Shown here: positions 1 through 10,730 of the stretch, piece by piece
Layout: each line of letters begins with the position of its first letter
Position numbering within the stretch: the stretch's first letter is position 1
Assembly (NCBI RefSeq): GCF_009730915.1
Contig: NC_052487.1
Location: 1,984,001-2,048,000 of the forward strand
Direction: 5' to 3'
Length of the DNA: 64,000 nucleotides
From: Dioscorea cayenensis subsp. rotundata
Lineage: Eukaryota; Streptophyta; Magnoliopsida; Dioscoreales; Dioscoreaceae
Made by a program: the position numbers and the translations under genes
Notes under the pieces: generated by a model
The model's input: the letters and a program-made list of their open reading frames with translations, nothing else
What the model was told of the DNA's origin: nothing
Databases searched by the model: none

Positions 1-957
1 TACCTCAAGCAAGACTATCAATGGTTTATACATGGGATGATCAATGGCCTGTGAGAGACCGATAGCTTCTTGGATTGATAGGATACTTACACATGTTTGC
101 TTTTGAGTGGTCCTTACAAGTAATGCAGTTTATTGACTTTGCTTTGTGATCTGGAATTCCAAATCTTAGTTATATTAAACGATGCAGCTACTTTTATTTT
201 AATACAACTTGATATATGATTTTGGTGTTAGCCCCATGGATTGGGTCTAATTTTTTATTTAAAATCAAATTCTTATTCAATTTTTATTCAAGCATCAATA
301 TTTTCTTTATCATATATTCTTCTTCTGCATCAAAATATCTCAATTTATTATAACAATGTAAAAGATTGATTTTTTTTAAAAAAAAAATAAATTTGTAAAT
401 CTTGGACGTTTGCATAACGCCCATGGAAAAACATAAATTTGCATGTATATATATATATATATACTCGTTGTGAATACCAAAAAAAAAATTAGTATAAAAG
501 ATTCGTGGATACATAATTTGTATCATTTACTTCTAAGATCTTTAAACTTATCACTTTTTTTTCTTTAACTATCTCTTATTAAATCCTTGTGGTTGTAGTA
601 TCTTAATGAAATATTAAGAAAAAGCCAGATGAGAACTTGCCCGAGACACTTTGCCTTGGTGTTAACTAAACTATTATCTTGCGCATGAGGGAGTTAGCCC
701 TACACAAACAAAGCATCCCCTTAGCAAACTTACACCAAGACTGAACTATAAGATATCAATCCATGATGGTGCAACATTGGAGCTAATGCAGAATTGAGTT
801 TTTTTTTAAATAAAAAGTTAATAAGTGAAGAGTTTATTTGAAAGAATTGATTAGTGTTGGTTGTATTGTTTGTGGCTCAGATGAAAGCTCATTCAAATAA
901 ACCTTCAAGAAATTATTCTATAAAGAAAGCAAAAAGCAAGCAAAATATATCCCAAAA
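1..957. other. Intergenic stretch, no gene seen
   Basis: AT-rich sequence with poly-A/T runs and a short (AT)n run near 440-462. No reading frame with recognisable protein features was found on either strand. The right part, roughly 780-957, probably includes the 3' untranslated region of the minus-strand receptor kinase that ends at 958. The first 200 bases could be the 3' tail of a gene outside the window, but nothing proves it. Confidence 0.5.
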
Positions 958-3135
958 TCATAGTCCCTTGAAAGAAGTTTCATCTTCATCTTGATCAGAA
1001 GATGAAACAAAAGGTCTTGGGGGTATCTCCAAGCTCTCCAAACTCCCAATAAGCATCTGCACAACTCTTGTCATTGTAGGCCTATCATTTGGACTCCATT
1101 GTATGCACCACAATGCCACAATCACAAGCTTCCTCACAATCTCTTCTTCATCGTTCATCATCTCTATTGCTACTCGAAAACTATGACCGCCAATCAGCTG
1201 CTCGTAAACCCATTCAGGGAGATAAATTGCACTCTGATTATCAACCAACGGGTCGATATTCTTCCTTCCACCAACCATTTCAAGTAGCAGCATTCCGAAG
1301 CTGTAAACATCTGATTTGTAAGACACTGTTCCAAAGTTCCTGGAGTAGATTTCCGGCGCAATGTAGCCCATGGTGCCCCTTATTGCAGTCATAGTTACAA
1401 TGCTCTGGTCTCTTGAACATAACTTTGCGAGACCAAAATCAGAAATCTTCGGATTGAAATCATAATCCAGCAAAATGTTGTGAGGCTTGATGTCGAAATG
1501 GAGAATGCGCTGATCACATCCTTGGTGCAAATACTCAACCCCCCGCGCTATCCCAATTGCAATACCAAGCAATTTATCCATTCCAAACAGACGATTTCCA
1601 TTGGCGTCTCGCGAGAATATGTACTTCTCTAAAGACTCATTCGGCATGAACTCATAAACAAGAGCACGCCTTGTCCCTTCAGAGCAAAAGCCAAGGAGAT
1701 GCACTATATTGATATGGTGAATCCTTCCAATGGTGCCAACTTCATTTATAAAATCATCTCCCTCACTTTTAGTTTCCTCAAGCATCTTCACTGCCACAGG
1801 AATTCCATTCGGTAGCTCTCCTTTGTAGACACTTCCAAAACCTCCTTCCCCCAATTTATACTTGAACCGTTTCGTGATCTTCTTAATACCAGCATAAGTG
1901 TATCGAGCCGGCTTTGTTGTCTTGTATGAGGCCAGAAACATCTCAACTTTCATTCTCAATTCTCTTCGCCTCTTTGCTTTTCTAGAAATGAAGAAGAATG
2001 TAAACCCCAATATCATAACAATAACAAGCACACCAGCAGCTAATCCTGCAAGAAAACAACCACTAAGTAATTACTATCTATTCATTTTCATTCTAGCATT
2101 TAAGCATGATCTCTTACTCAATTCTTAACAAATTTGCACATCAAAAGACAATGCTAAATTTTATCTCATATATCCAAGAATTCAGATATAAAAAAACAGA
2201 ACAAAAAGCTATCATTTTTTTTTTTCTCTAAGTTGTTAAAAGGCACATACCTGCTATGAGCTTAACAAGCGAACCTGCAAAACAGAGAAAGAGGAATCAC
2301 TGTTCATTGCAAGCATTCAAACAAACACCTTGAGTGCATTCAATTCACCTACAAAACAAAGCAAAAGCTTACTGTGAGTGTTGCCGGAGCTGAAGCAGAA
2401 AGTGCTGTTGCTTGCGTGGTCAAGCCCGCAATGATTTCCATTCCTCTCGCAGAGGCTGCAACGAGAGCTCATCTCCGAGTAGGACCATTGAAGCCTGGTC
2501 TTGGAGCTAGCAAAGTAAGCATCCACAAAGCTTTGGAAGGGAAGAAATGAATAGGAATTATTAAGGCCATATCCAATCTCTCCACCAGTGGCAATCACCA
2601 CGCAATCGGAGGGCAGGAGGTCCAAGGAGACCCATTCGCCAACAACGTACACAAATCGATCACTCCCATTGAAGCAATCGCCCGGGCGAGCGATCGAGTC
2701 CTTTTGTGCATCAAATTTGAATTCTTTGGAGCAGTTGATGAGACTGATGCCGATTCCATCAACAGAGAAGAACTCATTCGAAAGATTAGTGGATCTTAGG
2801 TCTCGCAATGGGCATGGAGGCCAGAAACCAATGGTATCGATGGTGATGAGCTGATAAGAGTAATCAATGGCTGTGACCTTGAAGGAAAGAGAAGGGCGGA
2901 GGGTGAGATGGGCTTGATCGGCAGAGCAGGAGATAAGGAGACCTTCAAGACCGCAGATTGCCGGGCTGGTGTTGAGCCGGAGAGGGAACCGCACCTCGAG
3001 GTCGCCGCACTTCGCCGAACGCGGGCAGTGACTGAAAAACCACTCCTCCGCCTCGTTAGAGCCGGCGGTGGCGCCGGTGATGGCGAGTAGGAGGAGGAGA
3101 AGAGGAAGGCAAGCAGTGAAGGATGGGAATGGCAT
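958..3135 (-). CDS. LRK10-like receptor-like kinase (copy 1), non-RD
   Basis: Transmembrane receptor kinase of the LRK10L type, expected at the plasma membrane and likely a Ser/Thr kinase. My model has three exons: 2373-3135, a 24-nt mini-exon 2251-2274, and 958-2045, joined in phase and giving 624 residues. The chosen start (3135) opens a strong signal peptide (MPFPSFTACLPLLLLLLAI); an in-frame ATG 57 nt upstream also exists. The ectodomain shows the cysteine-rich GUB_WAK_bind pattern (CPRSAKCGDLEVRFPLRL, GFWPPCPL, NCSKEF). The mini-exon and next exon encode one membrane span. The kinase domain has a GEGGFG loop (about 328-333), VAVK lysine, HFDIKPHN in place of HRD (about 445-452), DFG (465-467) and an APE motif. 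HFD makes it a non-RD kinase, a class often linked to immune receptors. It is a close paralogue of the gene at 13262-16219. Ligand unknown. Confidence 0.93.
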
Positions 3136-3432
3136 GGATGAATGGCTAGGGTTTGGGATGAACGGATGAAGAGCTTGGAACTCCATTCGCAATTTTGCAT
3201 GGCGAGAAAGTCAAAAGTCAAGAGTCAATGGCGGGACTTAATAGAGCACAAGGACTTCTCTGTTTCTCAAAACCATGGAGAGACGTGGAGGAATAATACA
3301 ATACAATACAATACTTTTTTTTAAAAAAATTATAAATAGTTAAATCATGTATAAATAATTTATGATATGTTTTATAGACTTTAATCCCAAAAATAAGTCA
3401 CCTGAAAATGAAAAGAAATTATTCTTTCTAGT

Positions 3433-3441
3433 ATTTTAGAC
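3433..3441. repeat. Left target-site duplication of the 384-bp MITE
   Basis: ATTTTAGAC, repeated exactly at 3826-3834 on the far side of the element. Confidence 0.8.
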
Positions 3442-3825
3442 TGGTGTAAATTTTTTAGTAAGTCACTAAACTTTGACTCATTTTCACTTTGATCACTGAA
3501 CTTCAATTTGTATCAATTTGATCACTTAATTTTAATTTCATTTCACTTGGTAGTAAATGAAGATATTTTAACCTCCAAATGAATGATGCGGCTCTTTTTC
3601 AATGATGTGGACACTTCTAATAGACTTAATAATGTGTCAATGGGAGGACTAACTTAGATTTTTAAACAGTCATGTAATCAATTGGGGTTTGAAATCCTTG
3701 ATTTATTACCGGTTGAAATAAAATTACAGTTGAATGATCAAATTGATACAAATTGAAGTTCGATTATTAAAGTGAAAATGAGTTAAAGTTTAGTGTCCTA
3801 CTAAAAAATTTACCCATTTTAGACT
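3442..3825. mobile_element. Mutator-type MITE with long terminal inverted repeats
   Basis: A 384-bp element without coding capacity. Its ends are inverted copies over roughly 80 bp: the left end reads TGGTGTAAATTTTTTAG and the right end is the complement of GGGTAAATTTTTTAG; further inside, a run beginning GATCACTGAACTTCAATTTG is mirrored by one ending AAATTGAAGTTCGATTATTA. It is bounded by a perfect 9-bp direct repeat, ATTTTAGAC, at 3433-3441 and 3826-3834. A 9-bp target duplication is the Mutator superfamily mark. It lies about 300 bp upstream of the copy 1 receptor kinase start. Confidence 0.8.
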
Positions 3826-3834
3826 TTTTAGTAT
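3826..3834. repeat. Right target-site duplication of the 384-bp MITE
   Basis: ATTTTAGAC, identical to 3433-3441. Confidence 0.8.
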
Positions 3835-4359
3835 CATGAGTGCCGCACCACATAAGGTACGGTACCTCTCATGGAAACCCGGTGGATGAATGAACATTAT
3901 ATGAACAATATCGATATAGTATTTTTACAATATTTATTGTAGCATAAAAGATTTAACCTTGAACCGTTCACCCACTATTTATTATGACTTTCACTAGGCT
4001 ATTTAATGGTTGTCTTTGTTTTAACTAATTCATATGGATTATAAAAATCAATTGAAGTTAGTTGGTAATATAAAATTTATGAAAAATTGTATTTAATTTT
4101 CAAATTTTTTTATTTAAAATATAATTTAAAAAGTGTAGAAGCACATTGAAAATAAATGGTAAATTTTAAAAAATAATAATAAATACTTTACAAATTTTAT
4201 TAATAAATAAATACTTTTTAAAATAAAACAAGTAAAAAAGCAAAAAATATTATTTATTGTTCTTTTAGGGTAATACAAAAGGAAAAGATAAACTGAGTTA
4301 CTCAACCAAACCATGGAGAATATAGTTCGAGATAGCTGATGAAAAATTCTATATTTTTG

Positions 4360-4810
4360 GTTTTTGGTTTGCTTCAAATAATTTGATATAGGCTTGTGTT
4401 ATCAGACGATGATCTTCGCTAGCCCAAATGATCTTTTTTTTATTTGTTTTATTGTTTTGTTTGTCTTTTTTTAATAAAGTTGTGGTTTGTTCATATTTAT
4501 TAAAAAATAAAAATAATAACTTGATATAAGATGCCACGCACTATGCTTCGGAAACTATTAAGAGATATTCACATTAATTCTTACACCTAATTTTGTTAAT
4601 AAAACCAATTTGTTTTATTTAATAAATTATTTTAACTATTAATTTAGTTAGAGTATCATAAAAATATCAATAAAAACATGCCGGCATTACATCCACAAAA
4701 TGTGCTTGGTTGGTTATCAATCCACCGAGCCAAGTTGGAGCCAACACCAACAATCAAGTGAAGCCTCATTTTTTGTTTTTTGTTTTTTTGTTTTTTATCC
4801 ATCACTGTTT
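4360..4810 (+). repeat. Duplicated block, copy A (left part)
   Basis: This segment is similar to 10385-10730. Shared landmarks run in the same order: GCTTCAAATAA, GATATAAGATGCCAC, CACATTAATTCTT, AATAAATTATTTTA, TCATAAAAAT, a GGTTATCAATCCAC-like run and CATCAATCAA. Copy A continues beyond the hAT-like insertion at about 7380-8900, including the peptide gene at 8392. Intervening sequence 3835-4360 is AT-rich without any gene. Confidence 0.65.
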
Positions 4811-5228
4811 CTCTCAATAAGCTAACCCCTGGCATTGGTCCTTATACAATGTCTCCAGAGAGTTGAATAGTCAAGTCTTAGTAATTATCATTAGGGGTGG
4901 ACATGGACGGGCCTGAATCGAATCTGGGCTTGGCAGACTCAAAAATGCAATCATATATTCAGGCTAACCTAAGCTGGGTAATGTGTGGGCCAAATTATTT
5001 TGGTCCAAACCTGATCCATTTAATTTTCATTAGGCGGAGGCATAGCCTAGCTCAACTCAAAAAATAAATAAGTTTTTTATAAAATAATGGAAATGACTAA
5101 ATAAAACCACTATTATAACCCCTCAAATTTTGTTAAACAATTAAATAAGAAAGACAAAATTAGATAAAAAAGAATGCACACCCTACATATACATATATTA
5201 AAAAACAAAAGCATAGAAAGTTACTTCG

Positions 5229-5345
5229 TATTTTTGAAAAAGTGGATAAATCACTGCAATATATTAAAAGGAAAGTAAAGATACAAGTAGAGCGAGAGCT
5301 CCTACAAAACACCACGAGGGTCGCCTAATACGAAGGGTCGCCTCC
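5229..5345 (+). mobile_element. LINE 3' tail fragment, plus orientation
   Basis: About 78 bp here (from TTTTTGAAAAAGTGGATAAA to GAGCGAGAGCTCCTACAAAA) is an inverted copy of 5395-5473, the 3' end of the minus-strand LINE. This copy continues further, through CACCACGAGGGTCGCC and GAAGGGTCGCCTCCTG, which looks like the fuller 3' untranslated end of the same LINE family. It is therefore a second, opposite LINE tail rather than part of the first copy. Confidence 0.55.
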
Positions 5346-5394
5346 TGATAAAATTAGATAAAAAAGAATGCACACCCTACAGATCATTTTTTTT

Positions 5395-7101
5395 GTAGAA
5401 GCTCTCGCTCTACTTGTATCTTTACTTTCCTTTTAATATATTGCAGTGATTTATCCACTTTTTCAAAAAATAAATAAATGAGTGCATGCGTAGACAGACA
5501 ATTGGTCCCAAGGGTCTCCGCACTCTGCCGAATCAAAGCAATATGGTCCTCCATCACCTCCTTCGCACCCTCAGTAGCTGAAGAAAACCAGGACATCAAC
5601 ATATGGTCAATTTTCATAATGAGTGCATGCGTAGACAAACAATTGGCATTAAAGATGCAATCATTTCTAGTGAGCCAAATATTCCACACAATTGCTTTTG
5701 CTACTAAAATCCCAACATCCCTATTGTTCGCACACAACGAAGTTCTCCAATTCCCCCAAATCTCCTGCAGGGACTCAGGAGAATCCGGAAGACGCAGGAG
5801 GCTCACAAAGTACGTCCATACTTGCCGAGCCACCGAACATCGAAAGAATAGATGATCCGTCGTCTCGATCGCCAGGTTGCACATAACACATGTAGCCGTA
5901 GGCAGCTGATTACAGCTCCTAATGGCAAGAACCTCCAAAGTAAGGATCCTATTCTTCCAAGCTAACCAGTTGAACAAGTTAACCTTCTTCGGGCACGGCT
6001 TTTTCCAGAAGAAACTTGCAATGGGGCAACGCATACCACCATCAATTATAAAATTGTAAAATGATTTCACCGTGAAAGATCCATTCCCGGTCAACCTCCA
6101 ACATTTTTTATCTCCTACCCCGCCGGCATAATCCCTGACTCTTTCCCAATAGTTACGACTATCTCCCTCCGTAGAGAAAGGAACATGCATTAAGAGACAG
6201 TGCAACTCGTGCACCGAACCATTGGGCTCATCTGTCGAACGAAATTCCTCCGGCCAGATGTACATAGGTGCGCGGCCGTTAAACCATCTATCCTTCCAGA
6301 AGAGTGTCTCCGATCCTGATACGACATCATGCAGCACACATCCCCGAAACGCCGGCAGGCAGCCCATAACTCCTTTCCAGAAGAAGGAAAGCCTACCTGG
6401 CTGCCTGGGGAACATATTCCAACGGCTCACCCCATAATTAAACTGGATGATATCAGCACCACACCATGCAGAATCCGTCATGAACTTCCACCACCACTTG
6501 CCCAAGAGCGCAAGATTAAAACTCGACAGCTCAAGAATACCCCAACCACCCTGATCCCTAGGTCGACATATATTGTTCCACCACCAACCTCCATCTCGGA
6601 TGTTCCAAGTCCGGACCAGACCAAAGGAAATCTCTTCTGATCCGATCAATCTCCTTGATAACCCAACAAGGCAAATGAAACAGCGACATCCAAAAAGTAG
6701 GAATCGCAGATAAGACCGTTAATCATAGTTAGTCGCCCCCCTAAGGATAGATGTCTTGCTTTCCAAGTGGATAACCTTCTCCGTATTTTTGAGATAAGAA
6801 TCTCCCAGTCCTGTTTCCTTGGTCTCCTACCAGAGATAGGGATCCCCAAATAAGTAACTGGAAGCAAACCCCTCGCACAACATAGCGTCTCCGCCGCCTC
6901 CCTGTTCGGTAACCCATCCATCGAAACCGAATAGAGACAAGTTTTAGAAAAATTAGCCGTTAAACCAGAAAGACCTTCGAAGATATATAAGATCAGCTTG
7001 ACAATTCGCAAGTCTTCTAGCCCCCCTGTAGTCAAAACTAACAGGTCATCCGCATAATGAAGATTGCATTTACTACCCCAATCCTTCGTATTTTCAAACA
7101 T
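5395..7101 (-). mobile_element. 5'-truncated LINE (non-LTR retrotransposon), degenerate
   Basis: The minus strand encodes the C-terminal half of a plant LINE ORF2. At 6646-7101 the reverse-transcriptase palm begins with the catalytic YADD box (NLHYADDLLVLTTG), followed by PVTYLGIPISGRR and LSTWKARHLSLGGRLTMING. A frameshift near 6650 moves the reading into 5384-6649, which carries FWKDRWFNG, the zinc-binding zf-RVT region (CPKKVNLFNWLAWKNRI, CVMC, TDHLFFRCSVARQVW) and a typical tail. Everything 5' of YADD (endonuclease, early RT) is missing; the break coincides with an (AT)n tract. The tail ends in a short A-run near 5388-5395. Not able to move by itself. Confidence 0.85.
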
Positions 7102-7110
7102 ATATTTTTT

Positions 7111-7112
<2 letters not shown>

Positions 7113-7166
<54 letters not shown>
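7113..7166. repeat. (AT)n microsatellite
   Basis: Uninterrupted AT dinucleotide run of about 54 bp at the broken 5' end of the LINE. Confidence 0.95.
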
Positions 7167-7170
<4 letters not shown>

Positions 7171-7968
7171 ATAAATATATTATTTATTTATTTGGGTCGG
7201 GCCAGATCTTTATGGGCTATAATTCATCTAACCCCAGCCTAGTCCGAAATTCAATCCAGCCTACATATTTGAGCCCAATCTAATTCTTTGGACCAATTTT
7301 TTAAGAGCTTATTTTATATTTTTTGGGCTGAGCTCCGGTCAGTCCATGGGTCACCAGGCCTATATTCACCTCTAATCATCATTAGAACTATGCACACTTT
7401 CCCCACTAATTTTTAAGTATTCTTGTACCGCTTTTCCCTACTTTTGATTGGTCATATGCAATTTGAACCACAATTATCTTATTTGTTTTTGTTTGCCCAG
7501 TTAATTATGTATTTGTTTCACATAGGTGGATCAACGTAGAGACCCCACTTTTTTAAAAAAAATTATATTATATAAGTGAAACCCATCTTGATAAAAATTA
7601 TAAAAATGTAGACCGCATAAACCTTAGACAAAATAAAAATCTTTTAATTGACTCTATCAACCTCATCAAGTAAAATTATAAAAAAAAATTTATTTGATAA
7701 TGACAGCAATAATACAATTACACATTAATTTGAAAAAAAAATCATCCAAAATAGTTTTAAAAATTTTATTTTATTATTTTAGATCGTATAGTCAAATATT
7801 TATATGGATATCGCTCTATACACATCATATTGTACAAAATTTCTGAAAAAATTATATAATCAAATATTATATGGATCTCGCTCTAAACACATATCACATT
7901 GTACAAAATTTCTGAATCTATCATTGTTGTTTCAATTTTTTTTTTAATAAATTCGGTAATTTATCTAC

Positions 7969-7972
<4 letters not shown>

Positions 7973-8022
<50 letters not shown>
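7973..8022. repeat. (TA)n microsatellite
   Basis: TA dinucleotide run of about 50 bp. The surrounding 7375-8340 has no gene; it resumes duplicated block copy A and leads into the promoter of the peptide gene at 8392. Confidence 0.95.
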
Positions 8023-8024
<2 letters not shown>

Positions 8025-8391
8025 GGACGAAAACACTAGATTATATTGTATATGTGGTTCCCAATGGATAGTTGAAGCAAAACTCAGTCAACAAAGATGG
8101 GCAGCGTTGGTTGTTGTAGAATGGAAACCAAAGCCAACCCTCAATTAATTTTATACGTAAGCGATGACTTATTGGTCATATCAAGGACTAAATAATTCCA
8201 CTTTAAAGGACTTCAGTGACAAAATCCAAAAAATAAATAGAAAATAAATAGAAAACAAAAATGAAAACAGAAATAGAATTCTTTCAGTCAAAAACAGCAT
8301 GCCACCATCAATGCTATGAATACCATAAATACTCAGTTTGCTGAAAATGGAAAGCACTGAGAGAGATAACAAGACAGAGAGAATGAAGAAA

Positions 8392-8680
8392 ATGAAGTTC
8401 TCTTCGTTCATTGGCTCATTCTTCATAACACTTGTCATAATTTCCTCTTTATTCATTCAATTTCAAGTAGTTCATGGATCAGGTAAAAGAGATATTCTTC
8501 TAATTCTTGTATTTTTTTTTTTTTGGAAACAAATATTGATGTTTTTAAATTATAGAGATTATAGATGGCAGAGGGAGAAGACTTGGGATCAGAAGGCCTT
8601 GGTTCAATAAGCCACCTTCCCCAGTTGGAGGACAACATAAGTCACCAATCATAAGGCCTCCTCCAGCAGGTTGTTGTTGA
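8392..8680 (+). CDS. Small secreted peptide precursor, copy 1
   Basis: Two exons, 8392-8482 and 8556-8680, split by a 73-nt GT-AG intron, giving a 71-residue precursor. The start MKFSSFIGSFF was chosen because the paralogue at 11289 starts at the matching codon; in-frame ATGs at 8347 and 8383 are alternatives. Residues 1-29 form a hydrophobic signal peptide ending VVHG. The mature part begins EIIDGRGRRLGIRRPWFNK and continues with PPSPVGGQHKSP and a cysteine-ending tail (PPPAGCC). The short basic, proline- and glycine-rich tail resembles post-translationally processed plant signalling peptides (CEP/PIP-like, which share an SP-x-G-x-G-H/N style core), but it does not match one of those families cleanly. 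The role is inferred: an extracellular signal or defence peptide. TATA-like sequence (CTATGAATACCATAAATAC) lies about 60-80 bp upstream. Confidence 0.7.
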
Positions 8681-9800
8681 TTCTAATTTCTAAATGGTGT
8701 GCTATTGTTTCAAAAGATTAAGTATTGGTTTGGTGTGGAGAAATTTATTAATGTCTTTTTTTTTTGTTACTCAATGTTGTAATTAAGTGCTTTTTGTAAT
8801 TGAAGGGAAGAGATGTAATGTTTAATTTGATGGTATTTTGTTATTGGAATGAAGTTTCGTCATTTCGGTTTTCTTTTTTAAGAAAACTGGATAAAACATT
8901 TATATATTAAAAATAAAACTTTTATATGTACCAAAATGGGAAAATATAGTACAGAAAGAACGTGACAAAGGTTCAAGGACAAAGAATTATTTATCTATAC
9001 ACACTCTATCACCATTTTATCAAAATAAGATGTTGAAAATCTTCAATTGTATCTTTGGTTTCACAGATGGCAAAATACCTCTAAATCTGACTCGATTTTA
9101 CCCGAGTTTAATAATGGAAATCCACTTTAATTGGGTATATGTATATGTATAGATACATATAGAGACTGATAGAAATGAAGTTAGAGAAGTCTGTTTCAAT
9201 CATTAAAAGGAAGTTTTGATTAGTTTCATCTTTTGACGAATAGGTTAGTGTTGATGAGTGAGGTGGGGATGAAGCTCAAAACACTGGTTATTTCTCAGTG
9301 TCTGATGAAATGCAGCCATAACACTTGAAGAAGTCAAGTGTTTGATGAAATGCAGCCATAGAAGAAGTCAAGTGTTTGATGAAATGCAGCCATAACACTT
9401 GAAGAAATCAAGTGTTTGATGAAATGCCTTTCAATAGACACACAAAGGTAAAAACGAAAAAGTGGAGATTTCAGTGATGAGACTTTTTAAAGATTTTCAC
9501 ACAGCCAATCAACATCCAGTTCTCATTACCTTTTTATACTCAAAAAAACAACAGACAAAACAAGTCAAACTTCTCCAATTGGTTACACCACAGTGACCAC
9601 ACACATGATCAACTATATATATATTTGAGAAAGTCGACAAGCAGCAAAACCTCAGGGATGTGCATATATGGAGAGCAAGGCTTAACGCCAATTCACGTGC
9701 CCTCACATAACGCAAGATATAATTAACTATTGGTCATGTTCACTGATACACTCATGCCTAGTGGCTGGGCACAAAACAAAAAGAGATTGCACAGTAATTA
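8681..9800. other. Intergenic, no gene seen
   Basis: Begins with the probable 3' untranslated region of the peptide gene; a stretch near 8815-8870 (TTGTTATTGGAATGAAGT) recurs at 12910-12927 downstream of the second peptide gene. It contains the tandem repeat described at 9303-9427. A minus-strand frame at 9509-9715 has no family features. Confidence 0.5.
9303..9427. repeat. Tandem repeat of about 40 bp, hairpin-containing
   Basis: Units start at 9303, 9343, 9377 and 9417, each opening with TGATGAAATGC. Full units are 40 bp; the second is 34 bp because it lacks one arm of the hairpin. Full units contain ACACTTGA and TCAAGTGT separated by 5 bases (9321-9341 and 9395-9415). Confidence 0.85.
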
Positions 9801-9917
9801 ATGCTCTCTCTCACAACCATGTTGATCACCATGCTCCTCATTGCCGTCAGTAACTACCACCGGCAAGCCGTCGCATCCACAACTTTAATCAACATCAACA
9901 ATAAATACCCCATTTAA
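9801..9917 (+). pseudogene. Short signal-peptide ORF, possible thaumatin-like 5' remnant
   Basis: A 38-residue frame starting MLSLTTMLITMLLIAV, a plausible signal peptide, then ASTTLININNKYPI before a stop. Thaumatin-like (PR5) proteins begin their mature part with a similar TTFxIxNNCPYTVW pattern, so this may be the severed 5' end of such a gene, but the diagnostic cysteine is a tyrosine here and nothing downstream continues the fold. It could also be a chance ORF. Confidence 0.25.
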
Positions 9918-10384
9918 GTGATGCCATCTTCATTTTGAAATGCATGCACACAATATATATATATATATATATACTTGATTTTTTAATTAATTTTTTTTAA
10001 TGATTTATGATTGTTTTAAGATTTTAAGTAACATATATACAAAGTCATTTGAAATTTTTTTAAAAAAAAAGCTAATAAGTTGTATCATATAATAGTATCA
10101 TTATACATATATGTGAATAGTCAACATAAAAGTTATTGTTTAGTTTTATACCGTCAGTATTCTTTTAATTAACTATTCATTGTTTTGAGTATAAGCGATA
10201 AGCTCAAGTTAAATGCTAAATCAAACTAGGGTCAAACCCAATTTAATTAACTTTGAGTTAACTATAAAATGGATTAATATATACTATGTACTGTCCTATG
10301 TGATGCAAAAGTAGATGTATTCAGTTACCCCAACAAAATCATGTATAAAATAATTTTAGTTGAGCTCAGAAACAGTTGACTAGA
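9918..10384. other. Intergenic, no gene seen
   Basis: AT-rich with a short (AT)n run at 9954-9973. No coding or RNA signal recognised. Confidence 0.5.
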
Positions 10385-10730
10385 TTTTAGTTGCTTCAAA
10401 TAACTTAATATAAAATGCCACTATATATACTTCCTGTTAAAACATAATCACATTAATTCTTCCACTTAACATTGTTAATATTGTAACAATTTGTTTATTC
10501 AATAAATTATTTTAGCCTTTAATTGATCAGTTAAAATGTCATAAAAATGCCATACATATATATGCACATTACATAACCAACCACATCAATACACAATGTG
10601 TGTAGTTGGTTGTCCATCCACTAACTTGATGTGTATAGTTCGGTATCTATCCACTTGAAGAAGATTGGAGGAGTTCACACCATCAATCAAATACATCTTG
10701 ATTTTCTGTATCCATCCACCATTGTTTTTA
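10385..10730 (+). repeat. Duplicated block, copy B (left part)
   Basis: Counterpart of 4360-4810 (see shared landmarks there). It continues through 10940-11280 into the second peptide gene, as copy A does at 7380-8390. At the point where copy A holds the hAT-like element, copy B holds about 150 bp (10730-10890) of a different GAGTTGAGCCAAGCCGAG-type repeat, also common near 62,200-62,630. Confidence 0.65.

Larger units (their letters stand above)
4892..7374. mobile_element. hAT-like element with a nested LINE
   Basis: The left end reads TAGGGGTGGACATGG and the right end is the complement of TAGAGGTGAATATAGG, so the termini are imperfect inverted repeats. The flanks carry a near-perfect 8-bp duplication: ATTATCAT at 4884-4891 and ATCATCAT at 7375-7382, one mismatch. 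Eight-base duplications and short A/G-rich termini fit the hAT superfamily. No transposase frame was seen. The 2.48-kb interior is mostly LINE sequence plus an (AT)n tract, so the original element was probably a few hundred bases long. Confidence 0.5.

Noticed and set aside
7057-7242. ORF with a run of Tyr-Ile repeats
   Set aside because: Translation of an (AT)n microsatellite.
9303-9427. CRISPR-like regular repeat
   Set aside because: Units are directly adjacent with no unique spacers, and the window is a plant nuclear genome.
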